From Peptoniphilus sp. KCTC 25270 (GTDB lineage: Bacteria; Bacillota; Clostridia; Tissierellales; Peptoniphilaceae), in assembly GCF_021012875.1 (NCBI RefSeq), contig NZ_JAJMZJ010000001.1, positions 124,001 to 188,000 on the forward strand: 64,000 nucleotides of DNA. The letters run 5' to 3'. Positions 1 to 9,017 of the stretch are shown piece by piece. A model generated the notes under the pieces. That model did no database searches. It worked only from the letters and a program-made list of their open reading frames with translations, and was not told the DNA's origin. How positions within the stretch are numbered: the stretch's first letter is position 1; each line of letters begins with the position of its first letter. A program made the position numbers and the translations under genes.

Positions 1-955
1 CATTCAGACGGAAAAATTTTGGTTCGATTCCTTTTTCATGAAAGGTTTGGATGTCTTTTTGGAATCGTTCTTCGTTTTGTTCAATAAATCGGCGACAGGT
101 AGAAACAATTTCTGGTGTAGACCGAAAATTTATGGAAAGATAGAAGGATTTCAAGTCGGGATAAATGGTTTTTAAGCGAAAGAGAGCCTTGTAATCTGCT
201 CCGCGAAATCCGTAGATGCTTTGGTCGTCGTCGGCGACGATAAATAAATTGTTGTGAGGTTTTGCGATGGATTGAATGATTCGCATCTGCTGAAAAGAAG
301 TGTCCTGTCCTTCATCTACTTGAATGTAGTCGTAGGCTTTTCGAACGCTTCGAAGAAGGGAAGCATCCTTTTGCAAAATGGAGATTGACAGGGTAATCAT
401 ATCGTCAAAATCAATCCATAATTTTTCCTTTTTTAATTTTTCGTATTGAAAATAAATGGCGTAAAACTGAGTGGTTTGACAATCTCGACTCTGACCGTAG
501 GATTCAGGGGAGATGGATTTGTTTTTTACCATTCCAATTTCACGAACCATAGCCTCTAGTTGATCTTCATTGGGAAGAGTATGGTTTACGGATTTATAAA
601 TATCTTTTAAAATTTGGTATTTAGAGGGACCCTTTCCTCCTTCAATTAAGGTATATTGCCGTCCGGTTTTTCGTTCGTAAGAGCGAATAATGGAATAACA
701 AAAACTATGAATCGTAGAAAAAACAGGACGTTGTCGCATTTCAGGAAATAGCTGTTCAAAACGTTTTTGAATGTCTTTGGCCGCTGTTCGAGAAAAAGTA
801 ATGGTTAAAATCCGAGAGGGATGAATTCCCTGTTCCAATAATTGTTTTGTACGCCAAAGAAGCATGGTGGTTTTTCCTGATCCAGGAACAGCCAATACCA
901 ATGCTGGCCCGTCTTTATGGGCGATGGCGAGTTCTTGTTCTTTTGTTAAATTCAT
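1..955 (-). CDS. UvrD/PcrA-like superfamily 1 DNA helicase (partial)
   Basis: ATP-dependent 3'-5' DNA helicase of superfamily 1. The 3' end lies beyond the left edge; about 318 N-terminal residues are visible. The protein starts MNLTKEQELAIAHKDGPAL. It shows Walker A GSGKTT near residue 25, motif Ia in TFSRTAAKDIQ, a STIHSFC segment, the Walker B-like DEGQD (usual form DExQD), DDDQSIYGFRG (motif III) and NFRS (motif IV). The start at 955 has an upstream AAGGAGG. Its gene neighbours face away, so it is the first gene of a leftward unit. It is more like the short UvrD-like helicases of clostridia than a certain PcrA, because the 2B and C-terminal regions cannot be seen. Confidence 0.9.
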   Translation of the reverse strand, partial: MNLTKEQELAIAHKDGPALVLAVPGSGKTTMLLWRTKQLLEQGIHPSRILTITFSRTAAKDIQKRFEQLFPEMRQRPVFSTIHSFCYSIIRSYERKTGRQYTLIEGGKGPSKYQILKDIYKSVNHTLPNEDQLEAMVREIGMVKNKSISPESYGQSRDCQTTQFYAIYFQYEKLKKEKLWIDFDDMITLSISILQKDASLLRSVRKAYDYIQVDEGQDTSFQQMRIIQSIAKPHNNLFIVADDDQSIYGFRGADYKALFRLKTIYPDLKSFYLSINFRSTPEIVSTCRRFIEQNEERFQKDIQTFHEKGIEPKFFRLN

Positions 956-1010
956 AGTTTTCCTCCTTCTATAAGAGTATAACAGTTTCTGGAAGGAAAT
1001 AGAAATATCC

Positions 1011-1039
1011 TTTTCAATAGATGGGAATTGGGGTATAAT
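1011..1039 (+). promoter_or_regulatory. Putative sigma-A promoter for PAP2 gene
   Basis: A perfect -10 TATAAT at 1034-1039 follows a weak -35 TTTTCA at 1011-1016 with a 17-nt spacer. It lies 30 nt upstream of the PAP2 start and would read the phosphatase and the nitroreductase-like gene. Confidence 0.5.
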
Positions 1040-1068
1040 GGGATTAGTCGAATGTTCAGGTGGTGAAA

Positions 1069-1617
1069 ATGAAAAATCCTTTTAAAGTTTTTGACGATTT
1101 TTTCATACAACGATTGAATAGGGACTTGAAACATCCCGTTTTTAACGTGTTTTTCTATTATTACACCTATCTTGCAGGGCCTACTGTATTGGGAATTTTT
1201 TCTCTTGTGGCTTTGGTTTTGGGAGATCGATGGTTAGGCGTTGCAAGTCGGGAAATGGTTCTCAGCCTCGTTTTGAGTACGATTGTCGCAACAATTTTGA
1301 AGAAAATTTTTACGAGAAATCGCCCCTACTGGATTTTAGAAAATCTAAATACGTATGGAATTGATTTAACGGATTATTCTTTTCCGTCGGGACATACAAC
1401 GGCAGCATTTACGATAGCAACCGCCCTTTCGTTGAATTTTCCTTCATGGACGGTTCTGTTTGTAATAATGGCACTGCTTATTGCAATATCTCGTGTATAT
1501 TTGGCAGTGCATTACCCTACAGATGTTGTTGCAGGAATGATAATAGGTATAGGGACAGGTTTTATTGTACATATATTGGTATTTCCTTGGATCATGGTAC
1601 GGTTCATAGGCCAATAA
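1069..1617 (+). CDS. PAP2 family phosphatase, membrane-bound
   Basis: Membrane lipid phosphatase of the PAP2 superfamily, probably acting on phosphatidic acid, undecaprenyl pyrophosphate or a similar lipid phosphate. The 182-residue protein has the three PAP2 motifs in order: KKIFTRNRP (KX6RP), FPSGHTTAAF (PSGH) and SRVYLAVHYPTDV (SRX5HX3D), set among hydrophobic segments. I chose ATG 1069 because AGGTGG at 1058-1063 is well placed; a GTG at 1060 in frame overlaps that ribosome site. A nitroreductase-like gene follows 18 nt downstream in the same unit. Undecaprenyl-diphosphate phosphatase (BcrC/PgpB-like) is possible, but the substrate cannot be read from sequence. Confidence 0.9.
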   Translation: MKNPFKVFDDFFIQRLNRDLKHPVFNVFFYYYTYLAGPTVLGIFSLVALVLGDRWLGVASREMVLSLVLSTIVATILKKIFTRNRPYWILENLNTYGIDLTDYSFPSGHTTAAFTIATALSLNFPSWTVLFVIMALLIAISRVYLAVHYPTDVVAGMIIGIGTGFIVHILVFPWIMVRFIGQ

Positions 1618-1641
1618 GATGAATTTAGGAGGCAAATGATT

Positions 1642-2445
1642 ATGGTAATGACAAATTTTTTACAAAAAAGAAAAACAGTTCGTGATTACAAATCCAATGC
1701 ATTGGATGCTGTAACTCTAAAAGAAGTACGCGATATTTTAGCCCAAGTAGAAGCACAAGAAAATTCAGAAGTGTTGAATTTTGCTTTCTTCGAAAATGGA
1801 AAAATTATTGCAGACGGTTTAGAAGGAAAAGCTGGATATGGTGGAGTTATGATTCATGCCCCACATTACATCTCATTGGAAGTAAATAGTACTGATGAAG
1901 CAGAATTGGTTCGTACAGGCTATTTCTTAGAAAAAGTAAACACTGCTTTGGTTGAAAAAGATTTGGGAACTTGCTGGATTACAGTGGACCAAGTAGACGA
2001 TGCAACAAAACGCAATCTATTTGGCGAAGGGGGAGAAAACGTACAATACCTAATTGGTTTTGGTATCCCTCAAGGAAAGAAATTGTTCTCTAAAGAAACT
2101 TCTACTCCAAGATTAACTTTGGATAAATTTGTTTTCAAAAATCATTTTGATACCCCAGCGACTCCAGAAGAATTGGAACAATTGGGGCTTATGGATTTGT
2201 TTTCTTCCGTTCGTTTCGCTCCAAGTCATATGAACAGCCAACCATGGAGATTCTTATTAAATGATGCAAAAGTAACACTTTATATGTTACGTTCTGACTG
2301 GGATCATCGCAGTCTAGTAGACATTGGCGTTATTATGTATTATGTAGAAGAAATGTTAGCTTCTATGGGAAATACAGCAAAATGGGAATTGATTGACGAA
2401 GCAGACAAAGACGGTATGAAAGCCGTAGCTCGTATTACAATCTAA
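1642..2445 (+). CDS. Nitroreductase-like protein (TM1586-type fold)
   Basis: About 267 residues. The N-terminal FLQKRKTVRDYK is the typical nitroreductase start (RRSxRxY-like), and a second conserved block near residue 200 (VRFAPSHMNSQPWRF) matches the ApSxxNxQPW FMN-binding motif. The two half-domains in one chain fit the TM1586-like putative nitroreductase family, which binds flavin and reduces an unknown substrate. Three in-frame ATGs occur at 1636, 1642 and 1648. GGAGG at 1628-1632 is spaced best (9 nt) for 1642, while 1636 is only 3 nt away. A strong terminator follows. Function beyond FMN-dependent reductase is unknown. Confidence 0.85.
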   Translation: MVMTNFLQKRKTVRDYKSNALDAVTLKEVRDILAQVEAQENSEVLNFAFFENGKIIADGLEGKAGYGGVMIHAPHYISLEVNSTDEAELVRTGYFLEKVNTALVEKDLGTCWITVDQVDDATKRNLFGEGGENVQYLIGFGIPQGKKLFSKETSTPRLTLDKFVFKNHFDTPATPEELEQLGLMDLFSSVRFAPSHMNSQPWRFLLNDAKVTLYMLRSDWDHRSLVDIGVIMYYVEEMLASMGNTAKWELIDEADKDGMKAVARITI

Positions 2446-2462
2446 TGGAACAGAAAAGTTAA

Positions 2463-2489
2463 AGTCCTCCCTTGTGGGAGGACTTTTTT
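2463..2489 (+). terminator. Rho-independent terminator
   Basis: Nine-bp perfect stem AGTCCTCCC / GGGAGGACT with TTGT loop, followed by a T-run. It ends the PAP2-nitroreductase unit and lies directly before the next -35 box. Confidence 0.9.
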
Positions 2490-2490
2490 A

Positions 2491-2545
2491 TTGACAAAAA
2501 AATAAGAAATTTATATAATCAACATATGAGTAAACGTTCATATGT
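2491..2545 (+). promoter_or_regulatory. Promoter with ArsR/SmtB-type operator
   Basis: Perfect consensus promoter TTGACA (2491-2496), 17-nt spacer, TATAAT (2514-2519). Directly downstream, covering the likely start site, is an inverted repeat ACATATGA - 8 nt - TCATATGT (2522-2545). Its geometry matches the ATATGA-N8-TCATAT operators of SmtB/CzrA/CadC metal sensors of the ArsR family, so zinc or cadmium derepression of the ATPase gene is inferred. No ArsR gene is adjacent. Confidence 0.8.
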
Positions 2546-2557
2546 TTGGAGGAAAAA

Positions 2558-4633
2558 ATGAAACAGATCTATTATTTAAATCATTTGGGTTGCGCCAATT
2601 GTGGGGCAAAAATTGAAGATAAAATTCAGAAAATCCAAGGGGTAGAGGATGCCGTTTTGGATTTTGCGAAAACGAGAATGGTAGTGGAACAAAAATCAGA
2701 TGAGGATTTAACGGTAACCATTCAAGAGATTTGTGATTCTGTAGAGGCGGGCATTTTCGTTTCTAAGGAAAAAAATATAGAGGAAGAGGAATCTCCAGGG
2801 GAGGAATTAAAAGGAACTCTTTTGGAATTATTTCTCGTAGCCCTAGCCGTTGTGGGAATCCGTATATTTGTTTCCAAGGAAACTTTAGCTATGGCTTTCT
2901 ATGGAGTTCTTTTGATTTATGTAGGATTTTCTGTCTATAGAGAATCTCTGTCCAAAATTCGTACGGGAGATTTTTTTGACGAAAATTTTTTAATGTCTAT
3001 TGCGAGTTTTGGGGCTTTTTTTGTGGGGGAATATTTGGAAGCTTTGGCGGTTATGATTTTTTATCGTATTGGAGAGGCTTTACAGGATATGGCGGTAGAG
3101 CGTTCAAAAAAATCCATCGCCAATCTTTTGGAAACGGACCAATCCTATGCCCATGTTTGGAGAAATGAGAACTGGATGGAAGTGGATCCAGAGGAACTTC
3201 AAGTGGGAGATAAAATTTTAATAAAGCCGGGAGAGAATGTTCCTATTGACGGAATGGTTCAAAAAGGTGAAAGCTTAATCAACAATCAAGCCATTACGGG
3301 AGAATCACGGCCTATAGAAACTGGAGTGGGAGAAAAAATTTTGGCGGGATCCATTGCGGTGGATGGAACGTTGGAAATTTTAGTAGAAAAAAGTCGAGAA
3401 AATTCCACTATGGCAAAAATTCAAGAAATGGTGGATCAATCGACGATGGAGAAAGCCCGAGTTGAGCGATGGATTACTCGATTTGCGAAAATTTATACGC
3501 CAATTGTTGTAGGCATTGCAGCGGTGATTGGATTTTTAATTCCTATCATTTTGCAATCGGAATTTTCTCCTTGGATTTATCGTGCTTGTACTTTTTTGAT
3601 TATTTCTTGTCCTTGTGCTTTGGTATTGTCCGTGCCTCTTAGTATGTATGCGGGAATCGGCCGCGCATCGAAAGAAGGGATTTTCATTCGTGGCGGAGAC
3701 CGTATGGAACTTATGGCTGAAATGGATGGCATTGCCTTTGATAAAACGGGGACTTTAACCGATGGGAAATTTTATATTGATGAAATCCGATGTTTGACAG
3801 GAACAGAAGAGGCGTTGTTTTCTGCGGCAAAATCAGGAGAAATTTTCTCCAACCATCCCATTGGAAAAGCCATTATGGAATATCCCCTTGGGGAGGCTTA
3901 TAACGTAGAGAGTCATAAGGATTTTGCTGGAAAGGGAATCGTTGCCGAAACTTCTCAAGGAAGAATTTTGGTGGGAAATGAAAAAATATTGGAAGAATTT
4001 TCCATAGAAAATCCTTTAGAAAAAAGCCAAAAGACGCGGGTGCTCGTTGTTCAGGGAGAGACGCTTTTGGGAGAAATATTGTTATCGGACCGGATAAAAT
4101 CGGGAGTAGAGAAATCTCTTGTATGGTTGAGGAAAAATAAAATTTCTACGTTCTTATATTCAGGGGATAACGACGCTTTGGTCCAAGATTTTGCTAAGAA
4201 AATTCCCATTGATAAAGCCTATGGGGGTTTGATGCCCGAGGAGAAATTATTCCATTTGGAAGAAGAGCTTTCTAAGGGGAAACACCTTGCCTATATTGGA
4301 GATGGAATCAATGACGCTCCCGTTTTGGCTCGGGCCGATGTGGGTATTGCTATGGGAACTCAAGGAAGCGATATGGCGATTTCTTCTAGTGATATTATTT
4401 TGTTACAGGATGATATTGGAAAAATTCCTACTTTGATTTCCCTGGCGAAAGAAACAAAAAAAGTCACCTATGGAAATATTTATTTTGCTTTGGGAGCAAA
4501 GATTTTAATTATGATTTTAAGTTTATTGGGAATAACTTCCCTCTGGTTGGCTGTTTTTGCCGATGTTGGCGTGGCTCTTTTGGCTGTGGCCTATGCAACC
4601 AGTCTTCTTCGTTGGAAAACTCCTAGTCTGTAA
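2558..4633 (+). CDS. P1B-type heavy-metal ATPase (Zn/Cd/Pb exporter)
   Basis: Metal-exporting P-type ATPase, 691 residues. An N-terminal HMA domain carries HLGCANCGAKIED (CxxC metal site near residues 11-14). Then come the membrane segments, TGES-like ITGESRP, the ion-channel motif SCPCALVLSVP, the phosphorylation site FDKTGTLTDGK and the hinge GDGINDAPVLARADVGIAMG. The CPC followed by SVPLS fits the Zn2+/Cd2+/Pb2+ subgroup (ZntA/CadA) rather than the copper subgroup. ATG 2558 follows GGAGG at 2548-2552; an in-frame TTG at 2546 overlaps the ribosome site and is rejected. It is controlled by the operator just upstream. Metal choice is inferred from motif class. Confidence 0.93.
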   Translation: MKQIYYLNHLGCANCGAKIEDKIQKIQGVEDAVLDFAKTRMVVEQKSDEDLTVTIQEICDSVEAGIFVSKEKNIEEEESPGEELKGTLLELFLVALAVVGIRIFVSKETLAMAFYGVLLIYVGFSVYRESLSKIRTGDFFDENFLMSIASFGAFFVGEYLEALAVMIFYRIGEALQDMAVERSKKSIANLLETDQSYAHVWRNENWMEVDPEELQVGDKILIKPGENVPIDGMVQKGESLINNQAITGESRPIETGVGEKILAGSIAVDGTLEILVEKSRENSTMAKIQEMVDQSTMEKARVERWITRFAKIYTPIVVGIAAVIGFLIPIILQSEFSPWIYRACTFLIISCPCALVLSVPLSMYAGIGRASKEGIFIRGGDRMELMAEMDGIAFDKTGTLTDGKFYIDEIRCLTGTEEALFSAAKSGEIFSNHPIGKAIMEYPLGEAYNVESHKDFAGKGIVAETSQGRILVGNEKILEEFSIENPLEKSQKTRVLVVQGETLLGEILLSDRIKSGVEKSLVWLRKNKISTFLYSGDNDALVQDFAKKIPIDKAYGGLMPEEKLFHLEEELSKGKHLAYIGDGINDAPVLARADVGIAMGTQGSDMAISSSDIILLQDDIGKIPTLISLAKETKKVTYGNIYFALGAKILIMILSLLGITSLWLAVFADVGVALLAVAYATSLLRWKTPSL

Positions 4634-4643
4634 AATTCTCCCT

Positions 4644-4653
4644 GTGCTATAAT
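4644..4653 (+). promoter_or_regulatory. Extended -10 promoter of TPR-map-MATE-ppi unit
   Basis: TGTGC followed by TATAAT at 4648-4653 gives an extended -10 element 20 nt upstream of the TPR gene start. No good -35 is visible. No terminator separates it from the ATPase gene, so read-through is also possible. Confidence 0.5.
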
Positions 4654-4673
4654 AGGTTCTAGGGGGCGTTTGG

Positions 4674-5561
4674 ATGAATCGAGTAAACAATTATCGTATT
4701 ATTTACGAAAAATTTTTAATAGACAATGACATACCTCGAGCCTTTCAAGCCTTAAAAAGGGCCTTAAAACTTGCTAAAGACAAAGAGGAACAAGTGGAAA
4801 TTTTATTTGAGCTGGGCGATTTGTATTGGCAAGAGGAAGCGTTAGATAAAGCGGAAGAATGTTATGAGAAGATATTAAAAATATCAGAAGAACCGGGTGC
4901 ATATTATGCTTTGGGGATTCTCAACGAAAGAGAAGAGGAAAATTTTTATACTTCTTTAGAATATTACCGAAAAGCCATCGCCTTGGATCCAAAATACAAA
5001 AACGCCTATTATTACCAGGCTTTGGTATGGGATCGTCTGGGAGATCGAGAAAAGGCGAAGGAATTGTTTCTCCAATGTTTAACCATCGATCCATGGGATA
5101 ATGTAGTCTATAGTGATTTGTCTTCTTGTTATGAAGAAGAAGGAGACTATGAAAAGGCTTTGGAGATGGTGAAGAAATCTTTGGAAATCAATCCGTATTA
5201 CGATAAAGCTCTTTATAATTTGGGCGTGATTGAACAGAGATTGAACCATTGGGAAAAATCTTTAGAGGCCTATTATAAAGCCATCGAAAGCAATCCTTGG
5301 GATCCGGCTTATTATTTGAATGCTTCTGCCATTTATTTGGAGTTAGGGAAGCCAGAAAAAGCCATAGAAATTTTGACCCAAGGGATTGAGTTGGATTTAG
5401 AAAGTGTGAATTTATTTTACAATCGGGCCTGTTCTAAGGTGCGTTTGGGAGAAGAAAAAAAGGCTTTGGAAGATTTGAAAGAAGCCGTGCGAATTCTTCC
5501 GGATGCGTTATTATGGGCTAGAAGAGATACAGATTTAATGGAAATAAGCCGGGAGGTCTAA
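4674..5561 (+). CDS. Tetratricopeptide repeat protein
   Basis: A 295-residue protein made almost wholly of TPR helices: repeated units such as ALDKAEECYEKILKI, AKELFLQCLTIDP, YEKALEMVKKSLEINPYYDKA and PEKAIEILTQGIELD, about seven to eight repeats of 34 residues. No signal peptide or membrane segment is seen, so it is probably a cytoplasmic scaffold or adaptor. It heads a close-packed run: its stop is 1 nt before the TTG of methionine aminopeptidase. The ribosome site is a weak GGGGG 10 nt before ATG. The partner is unknown. Confidence 0.85.
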   Translation: MNRVNNYRIIYEKFLIDNDIPRAFQALKRALKLAKDKEEQVEILFELGDLYWQEEALDKAEECYEKILKISEEPGAYYALGILNEREEENFYTSLEYYRKAIALDPKYKNAYYYQALVWDRLGDREKAKELFLQCLTIDPWDNVVYSDLSSCYEEEGDYEKALEMVKKSLEINPYYDKALYNLGVIEQRLNHWEKSLEAYYKAIESNPWDPAYYLNASAIYLELGKPEKAIEILTQGIELDLESVNLFYNRACSKVRLGEEKKALEDLKEAVRILPDALLWARRDTDLMEISREV

Positions 5562-5562
5562 T

Positions 5563-6321
5563 TTGATCGTTATAAAAACTAAGCAAGAAATTGAAAAGAT
5601 GCAAGTGGCTGCTGATCTTTTGGTAGAAGTGCATAAAGCTTTGCGCAAAGAAATCAAACCAGGGGTTACAACAATGGAGTTGGATAAATTTGTAGAAGAA
5701 TTTATTACTTCTCGCGGGGGATGGCCAGAACAAAAAGGATATGAAGGATTCCCTTACAGTATTTGTGCATCTGTAAATGACGAAATCTGTCACGGGTTTC
5801 CTAGAAAAAAACCTCTAAAAGAAGGAGATATTGTTACCATTGACATGGTTGTAAATGTGGATGGATATTTAGCGGATAGTGCTTGGTCCTATGCCGTAGG
5901 AGAAATTTCTGCCGAAGCAAAGGAGCTGATGGATGTAACCAAAGAATGTTTGTATAGAGGAATCGAGCAAGCAAAAGTAGGGAATCGTCTAGGAGATATT
6001 GGACATGCCATTCAAGAATATGCGGAGTCTAAGGGATATTCTGTTGTGCGAAATTTCGTAGGACACGGCATTGGAAAAGATATGCACGAAGATCCACAAG
6101 TTTGCCATTATGGAAAACCAGGACGAGGCGTTCGAATTCAAGAGGGAATGGTATTTACCATTGAACCTATGATCAACGTAGGAACATGGAAAATTTCTAT
6201 GGATGATAACGAATGGACCGCTCGTACAGCGGATGGATCCTTATCTTGTCAATATGAACATACCTTGGCCATTACAGCAGACGGGCCCATTATTTTAACA
6301 GAACAGGGAGAGGGAGCTTAA
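5563..6321 (+). CDS. map: Methionine aminopeptidase, type I
   Basis: Removes the initiator methionine from nascent proteins. The 252-residue protein shows the five metal ligands of the pita-bread fold: Asp in VTIDMVVNVDG and DSAW, His in FVGHGIGKDMHEDP, Glu in FTIEPMI and Glu in QYEHTLAI. Length matches the short type I enzymes. TTG 5563 is used as start, supported by GGGAGG at 5551-5556 with 6-nt spacing; no in-frame ATG lies before conserved sequence. It overlaps the next gene by 1 nt (TAATG), so translation is probably coupled. Confidence 0.95.
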   Translation: MIVIKTKQEIEKMQVAADLLVEVHKALRKEIKPGVTTMELDKFVEEFITSRGGWPEQKGYEGFPYSICASVNDEICHGFPRKKPLKEGDIVTIDMVVNVDGYLADSAWSYAVGEISAEAKELMDVTKECLYRGIEQAKVGNRLGDIGHAIQEYAESKGYSVVRNFVGHGIGKDMHEDPQVCHYGKPGRGVRIQEGMVFTIEPMINVGTWKISMDDNEWTARTADGSLSCQYEHTLAITADGPIILTEQGEGA

Positions 6322-6971
6322 TGAATTTACCAAGAAGAAAAGGTCACGATGAATGTTTTAACGCCATTAGCCATTGGATTGGCGTGCCCATTGGAATTGT
6401 AGGATTGGTATTCTTATTGTATTTCGGAATCAAAGATCATAACCCAGGGAAGATTGCGTCCTTTTCTATCTATGGTGGTTCTTTTATTTTCCTATACTTA
6501 GCCAGTGCGATTTATCACACCATTCAAAAAGAAAGACCAAAGAGGATTTTGCGGGTGTTTGATCACGGAGCGATTTTTCTATTTATTGCCGGGTCCTATA
6601 CGCCCATTATCATCCTAAGTTTCCAAGGAATTTTTCGAATCGCTATGATTGTAGCTGTGTGGGCCATTGCTTTGTTTGGAATCGGATTTAAGATTTTTAC
6701 CTTTAATCGATTTGATACCACAAAAAGAATTTCTCTATTTTTGTATTTATCTCTAGGCTGGATGGCAATTTTAATGGCCAAGCCTATTATTGAAAATACC
6801 TCTATTCAATTTTTGATTTTGCTTGCAGTAGGGGGAGTTTTTTATACAATAGGGACCTTCTTTTATTCCAATAAAAAAATCCCCTATCATCATGGAATCT
6901 GGCATATTTTTGTACTGGCCGGATCCATCGTTCACTATTCGGGGATTTTACAGCTTTATGCACTGGGGTGA
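6321..6971 (+). CDS. Hemolysin III / PAQR family membrane protein
   Basis: 216 residues with about seven hydrophobic segments. Conserved PAQR features are visible: an N-terminal HDECFNAISHWIGVPIG, SAIYHT in the second helix, FDHGAIFLFIAGSYTPI in the third, and HGIWHIFVLAGSIVHY near the C-terminus, which supply the serine, aspartate and histidine zinc-site residues of this superfamily. Bacterial members (YqfA, HlyIII) are linked to membrane-fluidity homeostasis; the hemolysin name is historical. Start overlaps the map stop by 1 nt. Confidence 0.9.
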   Translation: MNLPRRKGHDECFNAISHWIGVPIGIVGLVFLLYFGIKDHNPGKIASFSIYGGSFIFLYLASAIYHTIQKERPKRILRVFDHGAIFLFIAGSYTPIIILSFQGIFRIAMIVAVWAIALFGIGFKIFTFNRFDTTKRISLFLYLSLGWMAILMAKPIIENTSIQFLILLAVGGVFYTIGTFFYSNKKIPYHHGIWHIFVLAGSIVHYSGILQLYALG

Positions 6972-6974
6972 TGT

Positions 6975-8351
6975 ATGAAAAATTTGAACTTATTAGAAGG
7001 GCCTATTGGAAAGGTCCTTTTTCGTTTGGCACTGCCGTTAATGGGCATTTCTTTCGTAGAAATGACCTATGGATTTGTAGATACTCTTTGGCTGGGACGT
7101 CTTTCCACAGAGGCTGTAGCGGCTGTTGGGGGAATTAGTATTTTTGTTTGGCTTGCCCATGCGATTATGTTGATTTCAAAAACAGGAATGTCTGTAGAAT
7201 TAAGCCAAGCTTTAGGAAAAGGAGATGAAGAAGAGGCGAAAAAAGTTGTCGCCGCAGGGTTTCAGGCCAATTTTTTATTCTGTGCAATCATTACGGCGCT
7301 TTTCTTTTTTGGACGAGACCTTTTGATTGGATTTTATGGATTGGATGAAACCGTAGGAGCTTTGGCAGAATCCTATTTGAAAATCATGTCCTTGGGGTTG
7401 GTCTTTACCTTTTTCAATCCTATGCTTTCAGCGATTTTTGTAACCAACGGAAATTCCGTGACGCCTTTCAAAGTTTCGACTCTTTCTTTGCTTTTTAATA
7501 TGATAATGGATCCTCTTTTGATTTTTGGAATTGGATTTTTTCCTAAAATGGGAGTAGCAGGAGCCGCGTGGGCAACGGTTTTGGCACAACTTATGGCTTT
7601 TATTATTTTCTTATATTTGCTTGTGTCGAAAAAATCGATTTTAACCACTGCGAAATTTTTTTCTTTTTATCGGAAAAATTTCCTAGATATTATAAAATTG
7701 GGAGTTCCTGCCTGTCTTCAATCCATGGTTCACGCCATTGTTGGAGTGATTCTTAACCGACAAATCGCCTCTTTCGGATCTACTTATATTGCCGTATATT
7801 CCATTGGTGCGCAAATCGAATCCATTTCTTGGATGAGTGCCGAGGGGTTTGCTGCTGCGGTTTCGGCATTTATCGGCCAAAACTATGGCAAGAAATGTTA
7901 CGATCGGATTCACAGAGGGTATCTAACAGGAGTAAAGATTATTGGAACCATAGGAATTTTGGCCTCCTTCTTGCTTTTCTTTGGCGCCGAAGATTTGTAT
8001 CGAATTTTTGTGCCCCATGATGCAAATACCATTTACGAAGGAGGAAGATATTTAAGAATTATTAGTTTAAGCCAATTTTTAATGACCATGGAAATTGTAA
8101 CTAGTGGTGCAATGAATGGGTTAGGGCTGACTCGCTATCCTGCTATAGTGGCTGTTGTCTTAAATATTATGCGAATTCCTATGGCTTTTGCCCTAATGCC
8201 ATTCTTGGGAATTACCGGAATTTGGTGGGCTATGAGTATTACGAGTATATTAAAAGGAATCGGAATTTATGGATTTTATCGAGGAATCGGAAAACGAACC
8301 GAAGGATTCCGAATTCATATGGATCGATATGTAAGTCGTCAGGAAGTGTAA
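6975..8351 (+). CDS. MATE family multidrug/cation efflux transporter
   Basis: 458 residues, about 12 hydrophobic segments in two homologous halves, typical of NorM/DinF-like MATE exporters that use Na+ or H+ gradients. The N-terminus [25 protein letters not shown] and the repeat-half pattern ([24 protein letters not shown]) are typical. It begins 3 nt after the PAQR gene stop and is followed by the cyclophilin gene 10 nt later. The exported substrate cannot be read from sequence. Confidence 0.9.
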   Translation: MKNLNLLEGPIGKVLFRLALPLMGISFVEMTYGFVDTLWLGRLSTEAVAAVGGISIFVWLAHAIMLISKTGMSVELSQALGKGDEEEAKKVVAAGFQANFLFCAIITALFFFGRDLLIGFYGLDETVGALAESYLKIMSLGLVFTFFNPMLSAIFVTNGNSVTPFKVSTLSLLFNMIMDPLLIFGIGFFPKMGVAGAAWATVLAQLMAFIIFLYLLVSKKSILTTAKFFSFYRKNFLDIIKLGVPACLQSMVHAIVGVILNRQIASFGSTYIAVYSIGAQIESISWMSAEGFAAAVSAFIGQNYGKKCYDRIHRGYLTGVKIIGTIGILASFLLFFGAEDLYRIFVPHDANTIYEGGRYLRIISLSQFLMTMEIVTSGAMNGLGLTRYPAIVAVVLNIMRIPMAFALMPFLGITGIWWAMSITSILKGIGIYGFYRGIGKRTEGFRIHMDRYVSRQEV

Positions 8352-8361
8352 AGGAGAAATT

Positions 8362-8964
8362 ATGTTAAAACAATTGGAAAAACCAGCAGTAGGAGAACAA
8401 GTAGCTGTATTGGAAACAAATCACGGGGAAATTGTATTTCGTTTGTTTCCAGAAGCGGCACCAAGAACCGTAGAAAATTTTACAACATTAATTGAAAGAG
8501 GATATTACAACGGAATTATTTTCCATCGTGTGATTCCAGATTTTATGATTCAAGGGGGCGATCCAACCGGATCTGGCCGCGGTGGCGAAAGCATTTACGG
8601 TGCAAAATTTGAAGACGAGTTTGACGTAAACTATCGCAACCTGGTAGGTGCTTTATCTATGGCAAATGCGGGACCAAATACAAATGGAAGCCAATTTTTC
8701 ATTGTTCAAGGAGCGGAAGTTTCAAATGATATTTTGGGACAAATGGAAAAATTGGGAGAAGGCCAAGGGTATTCTCAAGATGTAGTAGACGCGTATAGAG
8801 AACATGGTGGCGCTTTCTGGCTAGACGGAAAACACACGGTTTTTGGTCATGTGGTAGAAGGAATGGACGTTGTGGAAAAAATTGCACAAGTGGAACGCAA
8901 TTCCATGGACAAACCATTGGAAGATGTAGTTATTGAAAAAGCGTATTTAAGAGAATACAAATAA
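8362..8964 (+). CDS. Cyclophilin-type peptidyl-prolyl isomerase
   Basis: 200-residue proline cis-trans isomerase. Conserved core: [38 protein letters not shown] (catalytic Arg, Phe, Met, Gln), [17 protein letters not shown] and [15 protein letters not shown]. No signal peptide or lipobox, so it is cytoplasmic. A short insert (about residues 118-152) between the active-site strands makes it longer than the 140-170 residues of minimal forms. ATG 8362 follows AAGGAG. It is the last gene of the operon that starts with the TPR protein. Confidence 0.92.
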   Translation: MLKQLEKPAVGEQVAVLETNHGEIVFRLFPEAAPRTVENFTTLIERGYYNGIIFHRVIPDFMIQGGDPTGSGRGGESIYGAKFEDEFDVNYRNLVGALSMANAGPNTNGSQFFIVQGAEVSNDILGQMEKLGEGQGYSQDVVDAYREHGGAFWLDGKHTVFGHVVEGMDVVEKIAQVERNSMDKPLEDVVIEKAYLREYK

Positions 8965-8977
8965 AAAGAAAAAGAAA

Positions 8978-9011
8978 AGGTAGGAAATCTTAGGATCTCC
9001 TACCTTTTTTT
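8978..9011. terminator. Bidirectional Rho-independent terminator
   Basis: Perfect 8-bp stem AGGTAGGA (8978-8985) / TCCTACCT (8998-9005), T-run on the right and A-rich run on the left. It serves both the cyclophilin operon (+) and the convergent ABC transporter pair (-). Confidence 0.85.
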
Positions 9012-9017
9012 GTGGTT

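Noticed and set aside
7373-8020. Several open frames within the MATE gene on both strands
   Set aside because: They are shadows of the long conserved MATE frame and lack ribosome sites. The same was judged for the other short frames inside rpoB, rpoC, fusA, tuf and purL.
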